Source: Actinomycetota bacterium (lineage in GTDB: Bacteria > Actinomycetota > Acidimicrobiia > Acidimicrobiales > Ilumatobacteraceae). Taken from it: 34,994 nucleotides of DNA. The notes below the pieces were generated by a model. That model searched no databases and was not told where the DNA came from. It saw only the letters and a program-made list of their open reading frames with translations. Location of the stretch: the NCBI GenBank assembly GCA_026393475.1, contig JAPLAA010000043.1, positions 1 to 34,994 on the forward strand, read 5' to 3'. Below, piece after piece: positions 8,576-16,442 of this stretch (positions are counted from its first letter, which is position 1; every line of letters starts with the position of its first letter). The position numbers and the translations under genes were made by a program.

Positions 8576-10228
8576 TCAGCTCGGGGTCAGCAGCGCGGCG
8601 AACTCATCGAGCGCCGGCCCCGGGTCGATCGCCATGCCCTCGCCGTACAGCTTCACCTTCGGCTCGGTGCCGCTCGGGCGCACCTGCAACCGCAGCGCAT
8701 CGCCGCATTGGAGCCGGAGCAACGTGGCTTCGGGGTACCAGCTCACGTCGGTCACCGGATGTCCGCCGACCTCGGTCGGCGGGCGTTCGCGCAGCCGCAG
8801 CACGGCCGCCTGCCCGGCGGCCGGATCGAGCCGCACCGAGCGGTCGGCGATGACGTGGGCGCCGTACTCGGCGCTGATCGCATCGAGCAGGTCCTGAACG
8901 CTCCTGCCGTCGGCTTCGGCGATCGCGGCGATCTCCGCCAGCAGCACCGCGGCCGTGATGCCGTCCTTGTCGAGCGGCCGATCGGTGACCAGGTAGCCGA
9001 GCGCCTGCTCGTAGCCGAACACGAACCGGAGGTCGGGCCGCTCGAGGACGGAGTGGCCGATCCACTTGAAGCCCGTGAACGTCTCGGCCGAGTGCACGCC
9101 GTGGCGGGCGGCCATGCGACCGAGCAGCGACGACGACACCAGGGTGGTGACCACCAGACGGTCGTCGCCCGACCCGTGCCGGAGCACATGGTCGGCGAGC
9201 AGCCATCCGAGCTCGTCGCCGCCGAGCTTGCGCCAGTCGTCGGGCGACGGAGCCGGCCAGGTGGTGGGAATGGCGGCACCCAGGCGATCGGCGTCGGGGT
9301 CGTTGGCGATCGCGATCCGCGCACCGCTCGCGGCCGCGAGCGCGATCACGCGGTCCATCGCGCCCGGCTCCTCGGGGTTCGGGAACCCGACGGTGGGGAA
9401 GCTGCCGTCGGGGTCCTGCTGCGTTGCGACGACCACGGGCGCCGCGAGCCCAGCGCGCTCGAACGCGGCGAGAAGCGTCGACCCGCCGACGCCGTGGAGG
9501 GCCGTGTAGGCCACCGGTGATCCGGCCACGTCCGGCCGGAACCGCACTCCGGGCACCGAAGCGAGGTACGCCTCGACCAGCTCGGTGCCGAGCACGTGGA
9601 TGAGCCGGTGGTCCTGCGGAGCGAGCCCGACCGAGCACGGGTCGACGGCGTCGATGCAGGCCGCGATCTGCTCGTCGGCCGGCGGCACGATCTGAGCGCC
9701 GGTGCCGAGGTACACCTTGTAGCCGTTGTCGGCAGGCGGGTTGTGGCTCGCGGTCACCATCACGCCGGCGGCCGCACCGGTGCCGACGATGTTCCACGCG
9801 AGCACCGGCGTGGGCACGACGTGCGGGAACAGCATCGCCTTCACCCCGCGAGCGGCACAGACGCGCGCCGTGTCCATCGCGAACGAGTCGCTCTTGCGCC
9901 GGGCGTCGTAGCCGATGATCACGCCGCGCTCGGCAGCGTCGGGGACGGTGGCGAGCAGATGATCGACGAGACCCGCGGCGGCCTGGCGCACGACGAGCCG
10001 GTTCATCCGCTGCGGCCCCGCGCCGACGGCCCCGCGCAGGCCGGCGGTGCCGAACTGCAGTCGACCGGTGAAGCGGGCGGTCAGCTCGGCGGGAGGACCG
10101 GCGAGCAGCTCGGCGAGCTCGGCGCGCAGATCGGCATCGGGCTCGGCCTCGAGCCAGCGCTGAGCGACCGCTGCGGCGTGCTCGGCTCGCTGCCCCGGTT
10201 CGTGGTCATCGCTGGGGGATACGGACAC
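8576..10228 (-). CDS. Phosphohexomutase (phosphoglucomutase/phosphomannomutase family)
   Basis: A 550-aa alpha-D-phosphohexomutase. All four active-site elements are present: phosphoserine loop TASHNP (159-164, Ser161), metal loop DPDADR (310-315), sugar-binding loop GYEQALG (405-411) and phosphate-binding RPSGTEPK (517-524). The long form and the GYEQALG loop match the PGM2/PmmB type (M. tuberculosis Rv3308-like), which interconverts hexose or pentose 1- and 6/5-phosphates; the exact sugar is not certain. Translation starts at GTG 10228, 9 bp after the kinase stop, so the two form an operon. A PGM2-type enzyme next to an adenosine-kinase-like gene would also fit nucleoside and ribose-phosphate salvage, which is inference. 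Confidence 0.93.
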   Translation of the reverse strand: MSVSPSDDHEPGQRAEHAAAVAQRWLEAEPDADLRAELAELLAGPPAELTARFTGRLQFGTAGLRGAVGAGPQRMNRLVVRQAAAGLVDHLLATVPDAAERGVIIGYDARRKSDSFAMDTARVCAARGVKAMLFPHVVPTPVLAWNIVGTGAAAGVMVTASHNPPADNGYKVYLGTGAQIVPPADEQIAACIDAVDPCSVGLAPQDHRLIHVLGTELVEAYLASVPGVRFRPDVAGSPVAYTALHGVGGSTLLAAFERAGLAAPVVVATQQDPDGSFPTVGFPNPEEPGAMDRVIALAAASGARIAIANDPDADRLGAAIPTTWPAPSPDDWRKLGGDELGWLLADHVLRHGSGDDRLVVTTLVSSSLLGRMAARHGVHSAETFTGFKWIGHSVLERPDLRFVFGYEQALGYLVTDRPLDKDGITAAVLLAEIAAIAEADGRSVQDLLDAISAEYGAHVIADRSVRLDPAAGQAAVLRLRERPPTEVGGHPVTDVSWYPEATLLRLQCGDALRLQVRPSGTEPKVKLYGEGMAIDPGPALDEFAALLTPS

Positions 10229-10237
10229 GCTGGGGCC

Positions 10238-11305
10238 TCAGGAGATGAGGGTCTGCAGCTCGACGAGCGGACGCGGGCCCACGTGGGAGATGACCTCCGC
10301 GGCTGCGATCGAACCGATCCGGGCGCACTCGGCCAGCGACATCGAACGGGTGTAGCCGAACAGGAAGCCGGCCGCGAACAGGTCGCCGGCACCGGTGGTG
10401 TCGAGCACCTTGTCGACCGGCTCGGCAGGCGCGTGGAGCACGCCGTCGGGTGTGACGACCAGGCAACCGCGCGCACCGACGGTGACGACCGCGAGCTGGC
10501 AGTCCTGCTGCACCCGCTCGATCGCCTCGTCGAGCGTGGCGACCTCGTACAGCGACACCAGTTCGTGCTCGTTGCCGAACAGGAGATCGACCTCGTCGGC
10601 GACGAGCGCACGGAAGTCGGTGCGGTGACGGTCGACGCAGAACGAATCGCTGAGGGTGAGCGACACCAACCGTCCGTGGCGGTGCGCCACCTGGGCGGCG
10701 TGCCGGAACGCGGCCTTCGCCTCGTCGCGGTCGTAGAGGTAGCCCTCCATGTACAGCACGGCGCCGGCAGCGATCGCCTCCTCGTCGATGTCGTCGGTGC
10801 ACAGCAGCGACGACACGCCCAGGTAGGTGTTCATGGTGCGCTCGGCGTCGGGAGTGACCACGATGATGCAGCGGCCGGTGGGGGTGTCGCCGTCGGGGCG
10901 GCCGGGTCGGAACTGGACGCCCACCGCGCGGAGGTCGTGTCCGAACACGGTGCCGAGATCGTCGGCGCTGACCTTGCCGATGTAGGCGGCGCGACCACCC
11001 AGGCTGGCGATGCCGCACATGGTGTTCGCCGCCGACCCGCCGCTCATCTCGACCGCGCTGCCGAGCGCCCGGTACAGCTGCAGCGCCCGATCGGTGTCGA
11101 CGAGGGTCATCGAACCCTTCACGAGCTCGTGGGTGTCGATGAACCGGTCGTCAGCGTGTGAGATCACGTCGACGAGAGCGTTCCCCACGCCCACCACATC
11201 GAACCGGACATCGAACCGGACATCGAACCGCACATCGATCCCGGAGCCGGGAGCCGCATCGGAACGGGGGCCGTCGGCCGGTGTCACAGGCTGTTGCTCG
11301 GGCAC
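10238..11305 (-). CDS. PfkB-family kinase, adenosine-kinase type
   Basis: A 355-aa ribokinase/PfkB-fold kinase. The body runs from DVVGVGNALVDVI through MSGGSAANTMCGIASLGG (PfkB signature 1 region) to DTTGAGDLFAAGFLFG, which holds the anion hole and catalytic Asp of signature 2. The sequence resembles bacterial adenosine kinases more than ribokinase or fructokinase. The start is uncertain: TTG 11314 and GTG 11305 are both in frame. I prefer GTG because TAGGGT (11314-11319) lies 8 nt before it. Residues just before the kinase fold are a VRFD repeat coded by a 12-bp tandem DNA repeat, an unusual extension. It is the first gene of an operon with the phosphohexomutase and divergent from the aminopeptidase gene. 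Confidence 0.9.
   Translation of the reverse strand: MPEQQPVTPADGPRSDAAPGSGIDVRFDVRFDVRFDVVGVGNALVDVISHADDRFIDTHELVKGSMTLVDTDRALQLYRALGSAVEMSGGSAANTMCGIASLGGRAAYIGKVSADDLGTVFGHDLRAVGVQFRPGRPDGDTPTGRCIIVVTPDAERTMNTYLGVSSLLCTDDIDEEAIAAGAVLYMEGYLYDRDEAKAAFRHAAQVAHRHGRLVSLTLSDSFCVDRHRTDFRALVADEVDLLFGNEHELVSLYEVATLDEAIERVQQDCQLAVVTVGARGCLVVTPDGVLHAPAEPVDKVLDTTGAGDLFAAGFLFGYTRSMSLAECARIGSIAAAEVISHVGPRPLVELQTLIS
11196..11237. repeat. 12-bp tandem repeat (3.5 units) at the kinase N-terminus
   Basis: The unit ACATCGAACCGG is repeated about 3.5 times and encodes the VRFD repeats just before the kinase fold. The unit length keeps the frame, so copy number may vary without killing the gene. Confidence 0.9.
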
Positions 11306-11313
11306 GTCGGACA

Positions 11314-11319
11314 ACCCTA
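11314..11319 (-). promoter_or_regulatory. Likely -10 box of the kinase-mutase operon
   Basis: TAGGGT on the minus strand ends 8 nt before GTG 11305. It sits 13 bp from the oppositely oriented TACGCT box of the aminopeptidase gene, so the two divergent promoters must overlap and may compete. Confidence 0.5.
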
Positions 11320-11332
11320 TCGGGTCGGACGT

Positions 11333-11338
11333 TACGCT
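11333..11338 (+). promoter_or_regulatory. Likely -10 box of the aminopeptidase gene
   Basis: TACGCT lies 7 nt before ATG 11346 with no Shine-Dalgarno between, which fits a leaderless mRNA. Confidence 0.5.
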
Positions 11339-11345
11339 GCCCTCG

Positions 11346-13883
11346 ATGACCGAGAACCCCTACCGCCTCGGGCGGTCCGTGCTGCCCGACCGTTACGAGC
11401 TGGCGCTCGAGCCCGATCTCGGGGCGGCGTCGTTCACGGGCACGGTGACCATCGAGGCGACGGTGATCGAGTCGCAGGACGAGATCGTCATGAACGCGAT
11501 CGAGCTCGACATCGCCGCCGCGACCGTCGACGGCGAGCCGGTCGAGTTCCACCTCGACGCCGAGACCGAGCGGGTCGTGCTGCACCGCGCCGTCGCCCCC
11601 GGCCGCGTCGTCGTGCGGTTCGCGTTCACCGGCACCCTCAACGACAAGCTCCGCGGGTGGTATCGCAGCACGTACCGCACCGCCGACGGCGACGAACGGG
11701 TGATCGCGACGAGCCAGATGCAGTCCACCGACTGCCGTCGTGCCTTCCCCTGCTTCGACGAGCCCGACTTCAAGGCGGTGTTCGACGTCACCCTCGTGGT
11801 CGAGCCCGATCTGCTCGCGGTGTCCAACGGTGCCGAGGTCGACCGCGCCGTACGCGACGACGGCAAGCACGTCGTCCGCTTCGCCGAGACGATGGCGATG
11901 AGCACCTATCTGGTCGCGTTCGTGGTCGGCCCGCTCGAGGCGACCGAGCCGGTGATGGTGCCGAGGCTGGGCGGCGGCGAGATCCCGCTGCGCATCGTCC
12001 ACGTGCCGGGCAAGGCGCATCTCACCGCGTTCGGCCTCGAGGTCGGCGCCTTCGCGCTCGGCTGGTACCAGGACTACTACGGCATCCCCTACCCCACCGA
12101 CAAGTGCGACATGCTCGCCCTGCCCGACTTCGCCGCCGGGGCGATGGAGAACCTCGGGTGCATCACGTACCGCGAGAACCTGCTCCTCGTCGACACCGCG
12201 CGCAGCACCCTCGCCGAGCAACAGGTGCTCGCCGACGTGGTCACCCACGAGCTCGCCCACATGTGGTTCGGCGACCTCGTCACGATGAGCTGGTGGAACG
12301 GGATCTGGCTCAACGAGGCCTTCGCCACGTTCATGGAGGTCGCCTGCTGCGACGCCTTCCGCCCCGACTGGAACCGGTGGGCGATGTTCAGCCTCGAGCG
12401 CAGTGTCGCGTTCGAGACCGACTCGTTGGCCGCCACCCGTTCCGTGGAGTTCCCGGTCGAGAAGCCGTCGGACTGCCAGGGCATGTTCGACGTGCTCACG
12501 TACCAGAAGGGTGGCGCGCTGCTCCGCATGCTCGAGCAGTACCTGGGCGAGGACGAGTTCCGCCGTGGGGTGCAGCACTACCTGACCACCCACGCGTACG
12601 GGAACACCGAGACCAGCGACCTGTGGGACGCGATCGAGGCCGTCAACCCGCACGCGCCCGTGCGCCGGATGATGGACAGCTGGATCTGGCAGCCCGGCTA
12701 CCCGCTGGTGACGGCGCGCCTCGACGGCGAGCACCTCGTGCTGTCGCAGCAGCGTTTCGCCTACGACGACGAGCGTCTCGGCGACGCGGCCGCGACATTG
12801 TTCGTGGTGCCGCTCCACATCCGCAACGGCGGCCACGCCGCCGACGAGTTCAAGGTGTTGCTCGACGGTGACGAGACCCGCGTCCATCTCGGACACCCCG
12901 ACTCGCCGACGGTGGTCAATGCCGGCGGCCATGGATTCGTACGCATCGCGTACGACGACATCCTCCGGTCTCGGCTCGTCGGTCCGGCGATCACGACCAT
13001 GTCGGTCATCGAGCGCTACAACCTGGTCGACGACGCCTGGAGTGCGTTGGTGGCCGGCCGCCTCGGCGCACCCGAACTGCTGTCGTTCCTCGAGGCCTTC
13101 GCCGGCGAGCGTGACCTCGCGGTCTGGCAGGCGATGGGCATCGCGCTCCGCGGTCTCGGTCGACTCGTCGAGGGCGACGCTCGGACCGCGTTCCAGGCAC
13201 GCGTCCGGGCCCTGGCCGCACCGGCGCTGGCCGACCTCGGCTGGCAACCGGTCGATGGCGAGGACGATCTCACCGGCAAGCTGCGCGGCCTGCTCGTGAG
13301 CACGCTCGCCGTGCTCGGCGCCGACGCCGCGGCACAGCAGCGTTGCCGTGCCATCTTCGACGCACCGGAGGGCACCCACCCCGAGCTCGTGGCCGCGGCG
13401 ACCAACGTGGTGGCAGCGGTCGGCAACGAGCACGACTACGAGCGCTTCCTCGAGGCGTTCCGCACCGCTGCGACGCCGCAGGAGCAGCTGCGCTACCTGT
13501 ACGCGCTCGCCGAGTTCCCCACCGCCGCGCTCGTACAGCGCACGTGCGAGCTGGCGATGAGCGGTGAGGTGCGCACCCAGAACGCACCGTTCGTCCTCAA
13601 CCGCTGCGTGGCGAACCGCGAGCACGGCGAGCAGGCGTGGGGTTTCGTGCGCCGCCACTGGGAGGAAGCCAACGAGCGCTTCCCCGAGAACACGATCATC
13701 TACATGGTCGACTCGGTGAAGCTGCTCACCGGCGACGCCGTGAGTGCCGACGTGCAGAGCTTCTTCGCCGAGCACGAGATCCCGCAGTCGGCCAAGACGC
13801 TCGATCAGGTGCTCGAGCGGCAGCGGGTGAACACCGCGCTGCGGACCCGTGAGGCCGAGCGGCTCGCGGGCGCGCTGCGCTGA
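11346..13883 (+). CDS. pepN: Aminopeptidase N (M1 metallopeptidase)
   Basis: An 845-aa zinc aminopeptidase that removes N-terminal residues from peptides in the cytosol. The substrate-recognition motif GAMEN (265-269) and the zinc site HELAH (301-305) with third ligand Glu324 (in NEAF) are intact. The N-terminal beta domain (about 1-190), catalytic domain (about 190-430) and helical ERAP1-like C-domain (about 520-845) occur in normal order, and length matches actinobacterial PepN. ATG 11346 is preferred over in-frame upstream codons, because those lie inside the divergent kinase gene and a TACGCT box precedes this ATG. The gene is followed by a 6-bp GC hairpin and then the deaminase gene 40 bp on. 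Confidence 0.95.
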   Translation: MTENPYRLGRSVLPDRYELALEPDLGAASFTGTVTIEATVIESQDEIVMNAIELDIAAATVDGEPVEFHLDAETERVVLHRAVAPGRVVVRFAFTGTLNDKLRGWYRSTYRTADGDERVIATSQMQSTDCRRAFPCFDEPDFKAVFDVTLVVEPDLLAVSNGAEVDRAVRDDGKHVVRFAETMAMSTYLVAFVVGPLEATEPVMVPRLGGGEIPLRIVHVPGKAHLTAFGLEVGAFALGWYQDYYGIPYPTDKCDMLALPDFAAGAMENLGCITYRENLLLVDTARSTLAEQQVLADVVTHELAHMWFGDLVTMSWWNGIWLNEAFATFMEVACCDAFRPDWNRWAMFSLERSVAFETDSLAATRSVEFPVEKPSDCQGMFDVLTYQKGGALLRMLEQYLGEDEFRRGVQHYLTTHAYGNTETSDLWDAIEAVNPHAPVRRMMDSWIWQPGYPLVTARLDGEHLVLSQQRFAYDDERLGDAAATLFVVPLHIRNGGHAADEFKVLLDGDETRVHLGHPDSPTVVNAGGHGFVRIAYDDILRSRLVGPAITTMSVIERYNLVDDAWSALVAGRLGAPELLSFLEAFAGERDLAVWQAMGIALRGLGRLVEGDARTAFQARVRALAAPALADLGWQPVDGEDDLTGKLRGLLVSTLAVLGADAAAQQRCRAIFDAPEGTHPELVAAATNVVAAVGNEHDYERFLEAFRTAATPQEQLRYLYALAEFPTAALVQRTCELAMSGEVRTQNAPFVLNRCVANREHGEQAWGFVRRHWEEANERFPENTIIYMVDSVKLLTGDAVSADVQSFFAEHEIPQSAKTLDQVLERQRVNTALRTREAERLAGALR

Positions 13884-13891
13884 GTCCCGGG

Positions 13892-13908
13892 GGCGGCCGA
13901 ATGCCGCC
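13892..13908 (+). terminator. Short GC hairpin after pepN
   Basis: GGCGGC (13892-13897) pairs with GCCGCC (13903-13908) around a 5-nt loop. It is short and has no T-run, so terminator function is weakly supported. Confidence 0.3.
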
Positions 13909-13911
13909 ACC

Positions 13912-13917
13912 TAGCAT
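13912..13917 (+). promoter_or_regulatory. Likely -10 box of the deaminase gene
   Basis: TAGCAT, a good TANNNT match, ends 6 nt before ATG 13924. The layout predicts a transcript that begins at or next to the start codon. Confidence 0.5.
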
Positions 13918-13923
13918 CGTCCG

Positions 13924-14391
13924 ATGGATCTGGACGCCGCGCTCACCCGCTCGATCGAACTCGCCGCTGCCGCACGCGCGGCGGGCGACCACCCGTTCGG
14001 TGCCCTGCTCGTCGTCGACGGCGAGGTGGTCGGCGAGGCGGTCAACCGGGTGCACAGCGACCGCGACCTCACCGCGCACGCCGAGCTGATGTTGGTGCGG
14101 ATCCTCGAACGCGAGGGTCGGCTCGATCAGCTCGCGGTCGGGACGGTGGTCGCATCGACCGAGCCGTGCCCGATGTGCGTCGGCGCCATGTTCTGGGCGG
14201 GTGCTCGCCATGTTGTGTTCGGCATGTCGGCGGCGCGGCTCAACGAGCTCGCCCGCCGCCCGGGCGCGGACGAGCACGGTTTCCTCATCGGCGCCGACGA
14301 GCTGGGCGGTCGGGCGACGCCGCCGATGACGATCGAGGGACCGCGACGCGAGGACGAGGCTGCGACCGTGCACGACGGCTTCTGGGTCTGA
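13924..14391 (+). CDS. CDA-fold nucleoside/guanine deaminase
   Basis: A 155-aa zinc deaminase with the two signature motifs HAE (52-54; His52 zinc ligand, Glu54 proton shuttle) and PCPMC (81-85; Cys82 and Cys85 zinc ligands). The HPFGALLV strand (23-30) and the layout resemble the GuaD/TadA branch of the cytidine deaminase superfamily. Length fits a free guanine or nucleoside deaminase. tRNA adenosine deaminase TadA usually has a different C-terminus, so purine-base deamination is likelier, though unproven. It probably has its own promoter (TAGCAT). Its 3' end converges on the acyl-CoA ligase gene across a repeat-filled gap. Confidence 0.9.
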   Translation: MDLDAALTRSIELAAAARAAGDHPFGALLVVDGEVVGEAVNRVHSDRDLTAHAELMLVRILEREGRLDQLAVGTVVASTEPCPMCVGAMFWAGARHVVFGMSAARLNELARRPGADEHGFLIGADELGGRATPPMTIEGPRREDEAATVHDGFWV

Positions 14392-14397
14392 CGCCGG

Positions 14398-14440
14398 CGG
14401 CACGTGGGCCGCGGCAGGTGGGCCGCCGGCACGTGGGCCG
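14398..14440. repeat. Three 14-bp units in a convergent gap
   Basis: Units of the form CGGCACGTGGGCCG lie at 14398-14411, 14412-14425 (one mismatch) and 14427-14440. They fill almost the whole gap between the deaminase and acyl-CoA ligase genes. The last unit with its flanks can form a GCCGGC hairpin (14425-14442), a possible weak terminator. Confidence 0.75.
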
Positions 14441-14451
14441 GCAGCGCGCTG

Positions 14452-16104
14452 TCAGGCGACGATCTCGACGTCGAGATCGCCGGCGTGGTGCCGGGCGCGC
14501 AGCACCTTCTTGTCGAACTTGCCGACGCTCGTCTTCGGCACCTCGGTGATGAAGCTCCACCGCTCGGGCAGCCAGAACTTGGCGGTGCGCTCGCTCAACC
14601 ACGACCGCAGCTCCTCGGCGGTGACGGTGGCGTCGGCCTTCAGCACGACACAGGCCATCGGCCGTTCGTCCCAGCGCGGATCGGGCACGCCGATCACGGC
14701 GGCCTCGAGCACGTCCGGATGGCCCATCAGGGTGTTCTCGAGGTCGACCGACGACACCCACTCGCCACCGCTCTTGATGACGTCCTTGGCCCGGTCGCTG
14801 ATCATCACGTAGCCGTTCGGCATGACCGACGCGACATCGCCGGTGCGCAACCAGCCGTCGTGGAACTTCTCGGGATCCTCGACCGCGTAGTACTCGCCGG
14901 TGATCCACGAGCCGCGCACCTCGATCTCGCCGAGCGACTCGCCGTCCCAGGCGACGACGTCGCCGTTGTCGTCGGTGATGCGCAGCTCGACGCCCGGGAT
15001 GATGCGACCCGTCTTCACCCGCCAGTCGGTCTCGCTGAGACCGGCCATGTCCTTCGGCGGGTGGCCGATGGCGCAGACCGGGCTCGTCTCGGTCATGCCC
15101 CAGCCCTGCACGATCGGCACGCCGAAGCGCTGCTGGTATCCCTCGATCAACCCGCGGGGGACGGCCGAGCCGCCGCACATCACGAGACGGAACGAGCTCA
15201 TGTCGGTGTCGGGCGCGTTGTTCAGCAGGTCGTTCAGCACCGTCGGCACCGCACCGGTGAGGGTCGGCTTCGTGTCGGCGATCACCTTCGACAGCGGGCC
15301 CGCCTGCAGGAACTGCTGCGGGAAGACCAGGTCGGCCCCGATCATCCACGCGGCGTAGGGCACGCCCCACGCGTTGGCGTGGAACATCGGCACGATCACG
15401 AGCATGCGGTCGCGCTCGCTCAGTGCGATGTTGGCCGTGCTGGTGACCATCACCGAGTGCATGTACGTGCTGCGGTGCGAGTACATGACGCCCTTGGGGT
15501 TGCCCGTGGTACCGCTCGTGTAGCACATGGCCATGCCCGAGCGTTCGTCGACCTCCGGGTACTGGAAGCCCGACGGCGCGGCGTCGATGAGGGCGTCGTA
15601 GTCGAGCAGTCCGTCGCCGAGGCCGGCGGTGTCGCCGGTGCCCTTGACGATGATGTGCTCGACGGTGGTGAGCTGGTCGCGGACCCGTGCGAGCAGCGGG
15701 GCGATCGATGCGTCGACGATGATGACGCGGTCGGCAGCGTGGTTGATCACGTACGCGAGCTGCTCGGGGAACAGGCGGATGTTGAGGGTGTGCAGCACGG
15801 CGCCCATGCAGGGGATGGCCAGGTACGCCTCGAGGTGCGTCTGGTTGTTCCACATGAACGTGCCGACGCGGTCGCCGGGGCCGATACCGAGCGACGTGAG
15901 GACGGCAGCCAGGCGATCGGCGCGGTCGGCCACCTCGGCGAACGTCGACTCGACGTAGCCGTCACCGGTGAAGGTGATCACCTTGCTGTTCGCGTTGACC
16001 TGCCGACCGTGGGCGAACAGCGGCGCGATCGTGAGCGGGTAGTCGTCCATCATCGTGGACGGCTGGAAGTCGAGATCGTGATCTCGATCGGAGCGCTGCG
16101 GCAT
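14452..16104 (-). CDS. Fatty-acyl-CoA ligase (AMP-forming), FadD/AlkK-like
   Basis: A 550-aa ANL-superfamily ligase that activates a fatty or other carboxylic acid to its CoA thioester with ATP. Motifs in order: P-loop YTSGTTGNPKG (195-205), GWGMTET (334-340), TGD (421-423), the hinge region SDRAKDVIKSGGEWVS (about 436-451) and catalytic Lys529 in SVGKF. The WIGHT-like GGEWVSS linker and length match medium- and long-chain acyl-CoA synthetases. The chain length of the substrate is not readable. A GAGGGGG ribosome binding site lies about 4 nt before ATG 16104, and TACTCT (16135-16140, minus strand) may be the -10 box. Another acyl-CoA enzyme, the dehydrogenase at 32279, lies 16 kb away. Confidence 0.94.
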   Translation of the reverse strand: MPQRSDRDHDLDFQPSTMMDDYPLTIAPLFAHGRQVNANSKVITFTGDGYVESTFAEVADRADRLAAVLTSLGIGPGDRVGTFMWNNQTHLEAYLAIPCMGAVLHTLNIRLFPEQLAYVINHAADRVIIVDASIAPLLARVRDQLTTVEHIIVKGTGDTAGLGDGLLDYDALIDAAPSGFQYPEVDERSGMAMCYTSGTTGNPKGVMYSHRSTYMHSVMVTSTANIALSERDRMLVIVPMFHANAWGVPYAAWMIGADLVFPQQFLQAGPLSKVIADTKPTLTGAVPTVLNDLLNNAPDTDMSSFRLVMCGGSAVPRGLIEGYQQRFGVPIVQGWGMTETSPVCAIGHPPKDMAGLSETDWRVKTGRIIPGVELRITDDNGDVVAWDGESLGEIEVRGSWITGEYYAVEDPEKFHDGWLRTGDVASVMPNGYVMISDRAKDVIKSGGEWVSSVDLENTLMGHPDVLEAAVIGVPDPRWDERPMACVVLKADATVTAEELRSWLSERTAKFWLPERWSFITEVPKTSVGKFDKKVLRARHHAGDLDVEIVA

Positions 16105-16140
16105 GGTTCCCCCTCGGACGCCGTGGATCGCGACAGAGTA

Positions 16141-16200
16141 CCGAACCGGTCCTCAGTCGAACCGGTCGTCGGTCGAACCGGTCCTCAGTCGAAGCGGTCG
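16141..16200. repeat. 16-bp tandem repeat, nearly four units, over a gene end
   Basis: Units at 16141-16156, 16157-16172, 16173-16188 and 16189-16200 share TCGAACCGGTC. The array spans the end of the 85-aa acidic ORF; its stop codon (16185-16187) lies inside the third unit. The array also sits just upstream of the acyl-CoA ligase promoter region. Confidence 0.85.
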
Positions 16201-16442
16201 GTCTCGAACCCCTCGAGGTCGAAGCGCTCGATGTGCAGCGCCGCCTCTTCCGGCGACAGATCGGCCTCGTCGTCGACGTCGACCGCATCGGCGAGGGCTT
16301 CGCGCTCACCGTGGGCGAGCATGCCGCTGTCGGCGTCGACGATGGTCAGCCGGCCGAGTTCGTCGTCGACGTCGGTGCCGTCAGGGCCGCCTTCGCCGGA
16401 CGGTCGGTCGTGGCGCTCGTGACGGTGGTGTCGCTGTGGCAT
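16185..16442 (-). CDS. Small acidic protein overlapping the ftsH tail, hypothetical
   Basis: An 85-aa ORF with a His/Arg-rich start (residues 1-13) and a strongly acidic remainder rich in Asp and Glu, including VDVDDEADLSPEEAALHIE. I recognise no family. Its ATG lies 97 bp inside the ftsH coding sequence in another frame. Evidence that it is real: an AGGAGG site at ideal 7-nt spacing, no competing gene over its last 158 bp, and an amino-acid mix unlike a random shadow frame. It would be made from the ftsH transcript. Its C-terminus is coded by a 16-bp repeat, so the ending may be recent or variable. Confidence 0.6.
   Translation of the reverse strand: MPQRHHRHERHDRPSGEGGPDGTDVDDELGRLTIVDADSGMLAHGEREALADAVDVDDEADLSPEEAALHIERFDLEGFETDRFD

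Noticed and set aside
11151..13910. A 919-codon open frame on the minus strand opposite pepN
   Set aside because: PepN on the plus strand has all catalytic motifs. The antisense frame is low-complexity His/Arg/Glu/Val-rich text, the usual high-GC shadow.
14398..14440. CACGTG motifs as transcription-factor sites
   Set aside because: They occur only as part of a 14-bp tandem repeat at convergent gene ends, where no promoter is expected.
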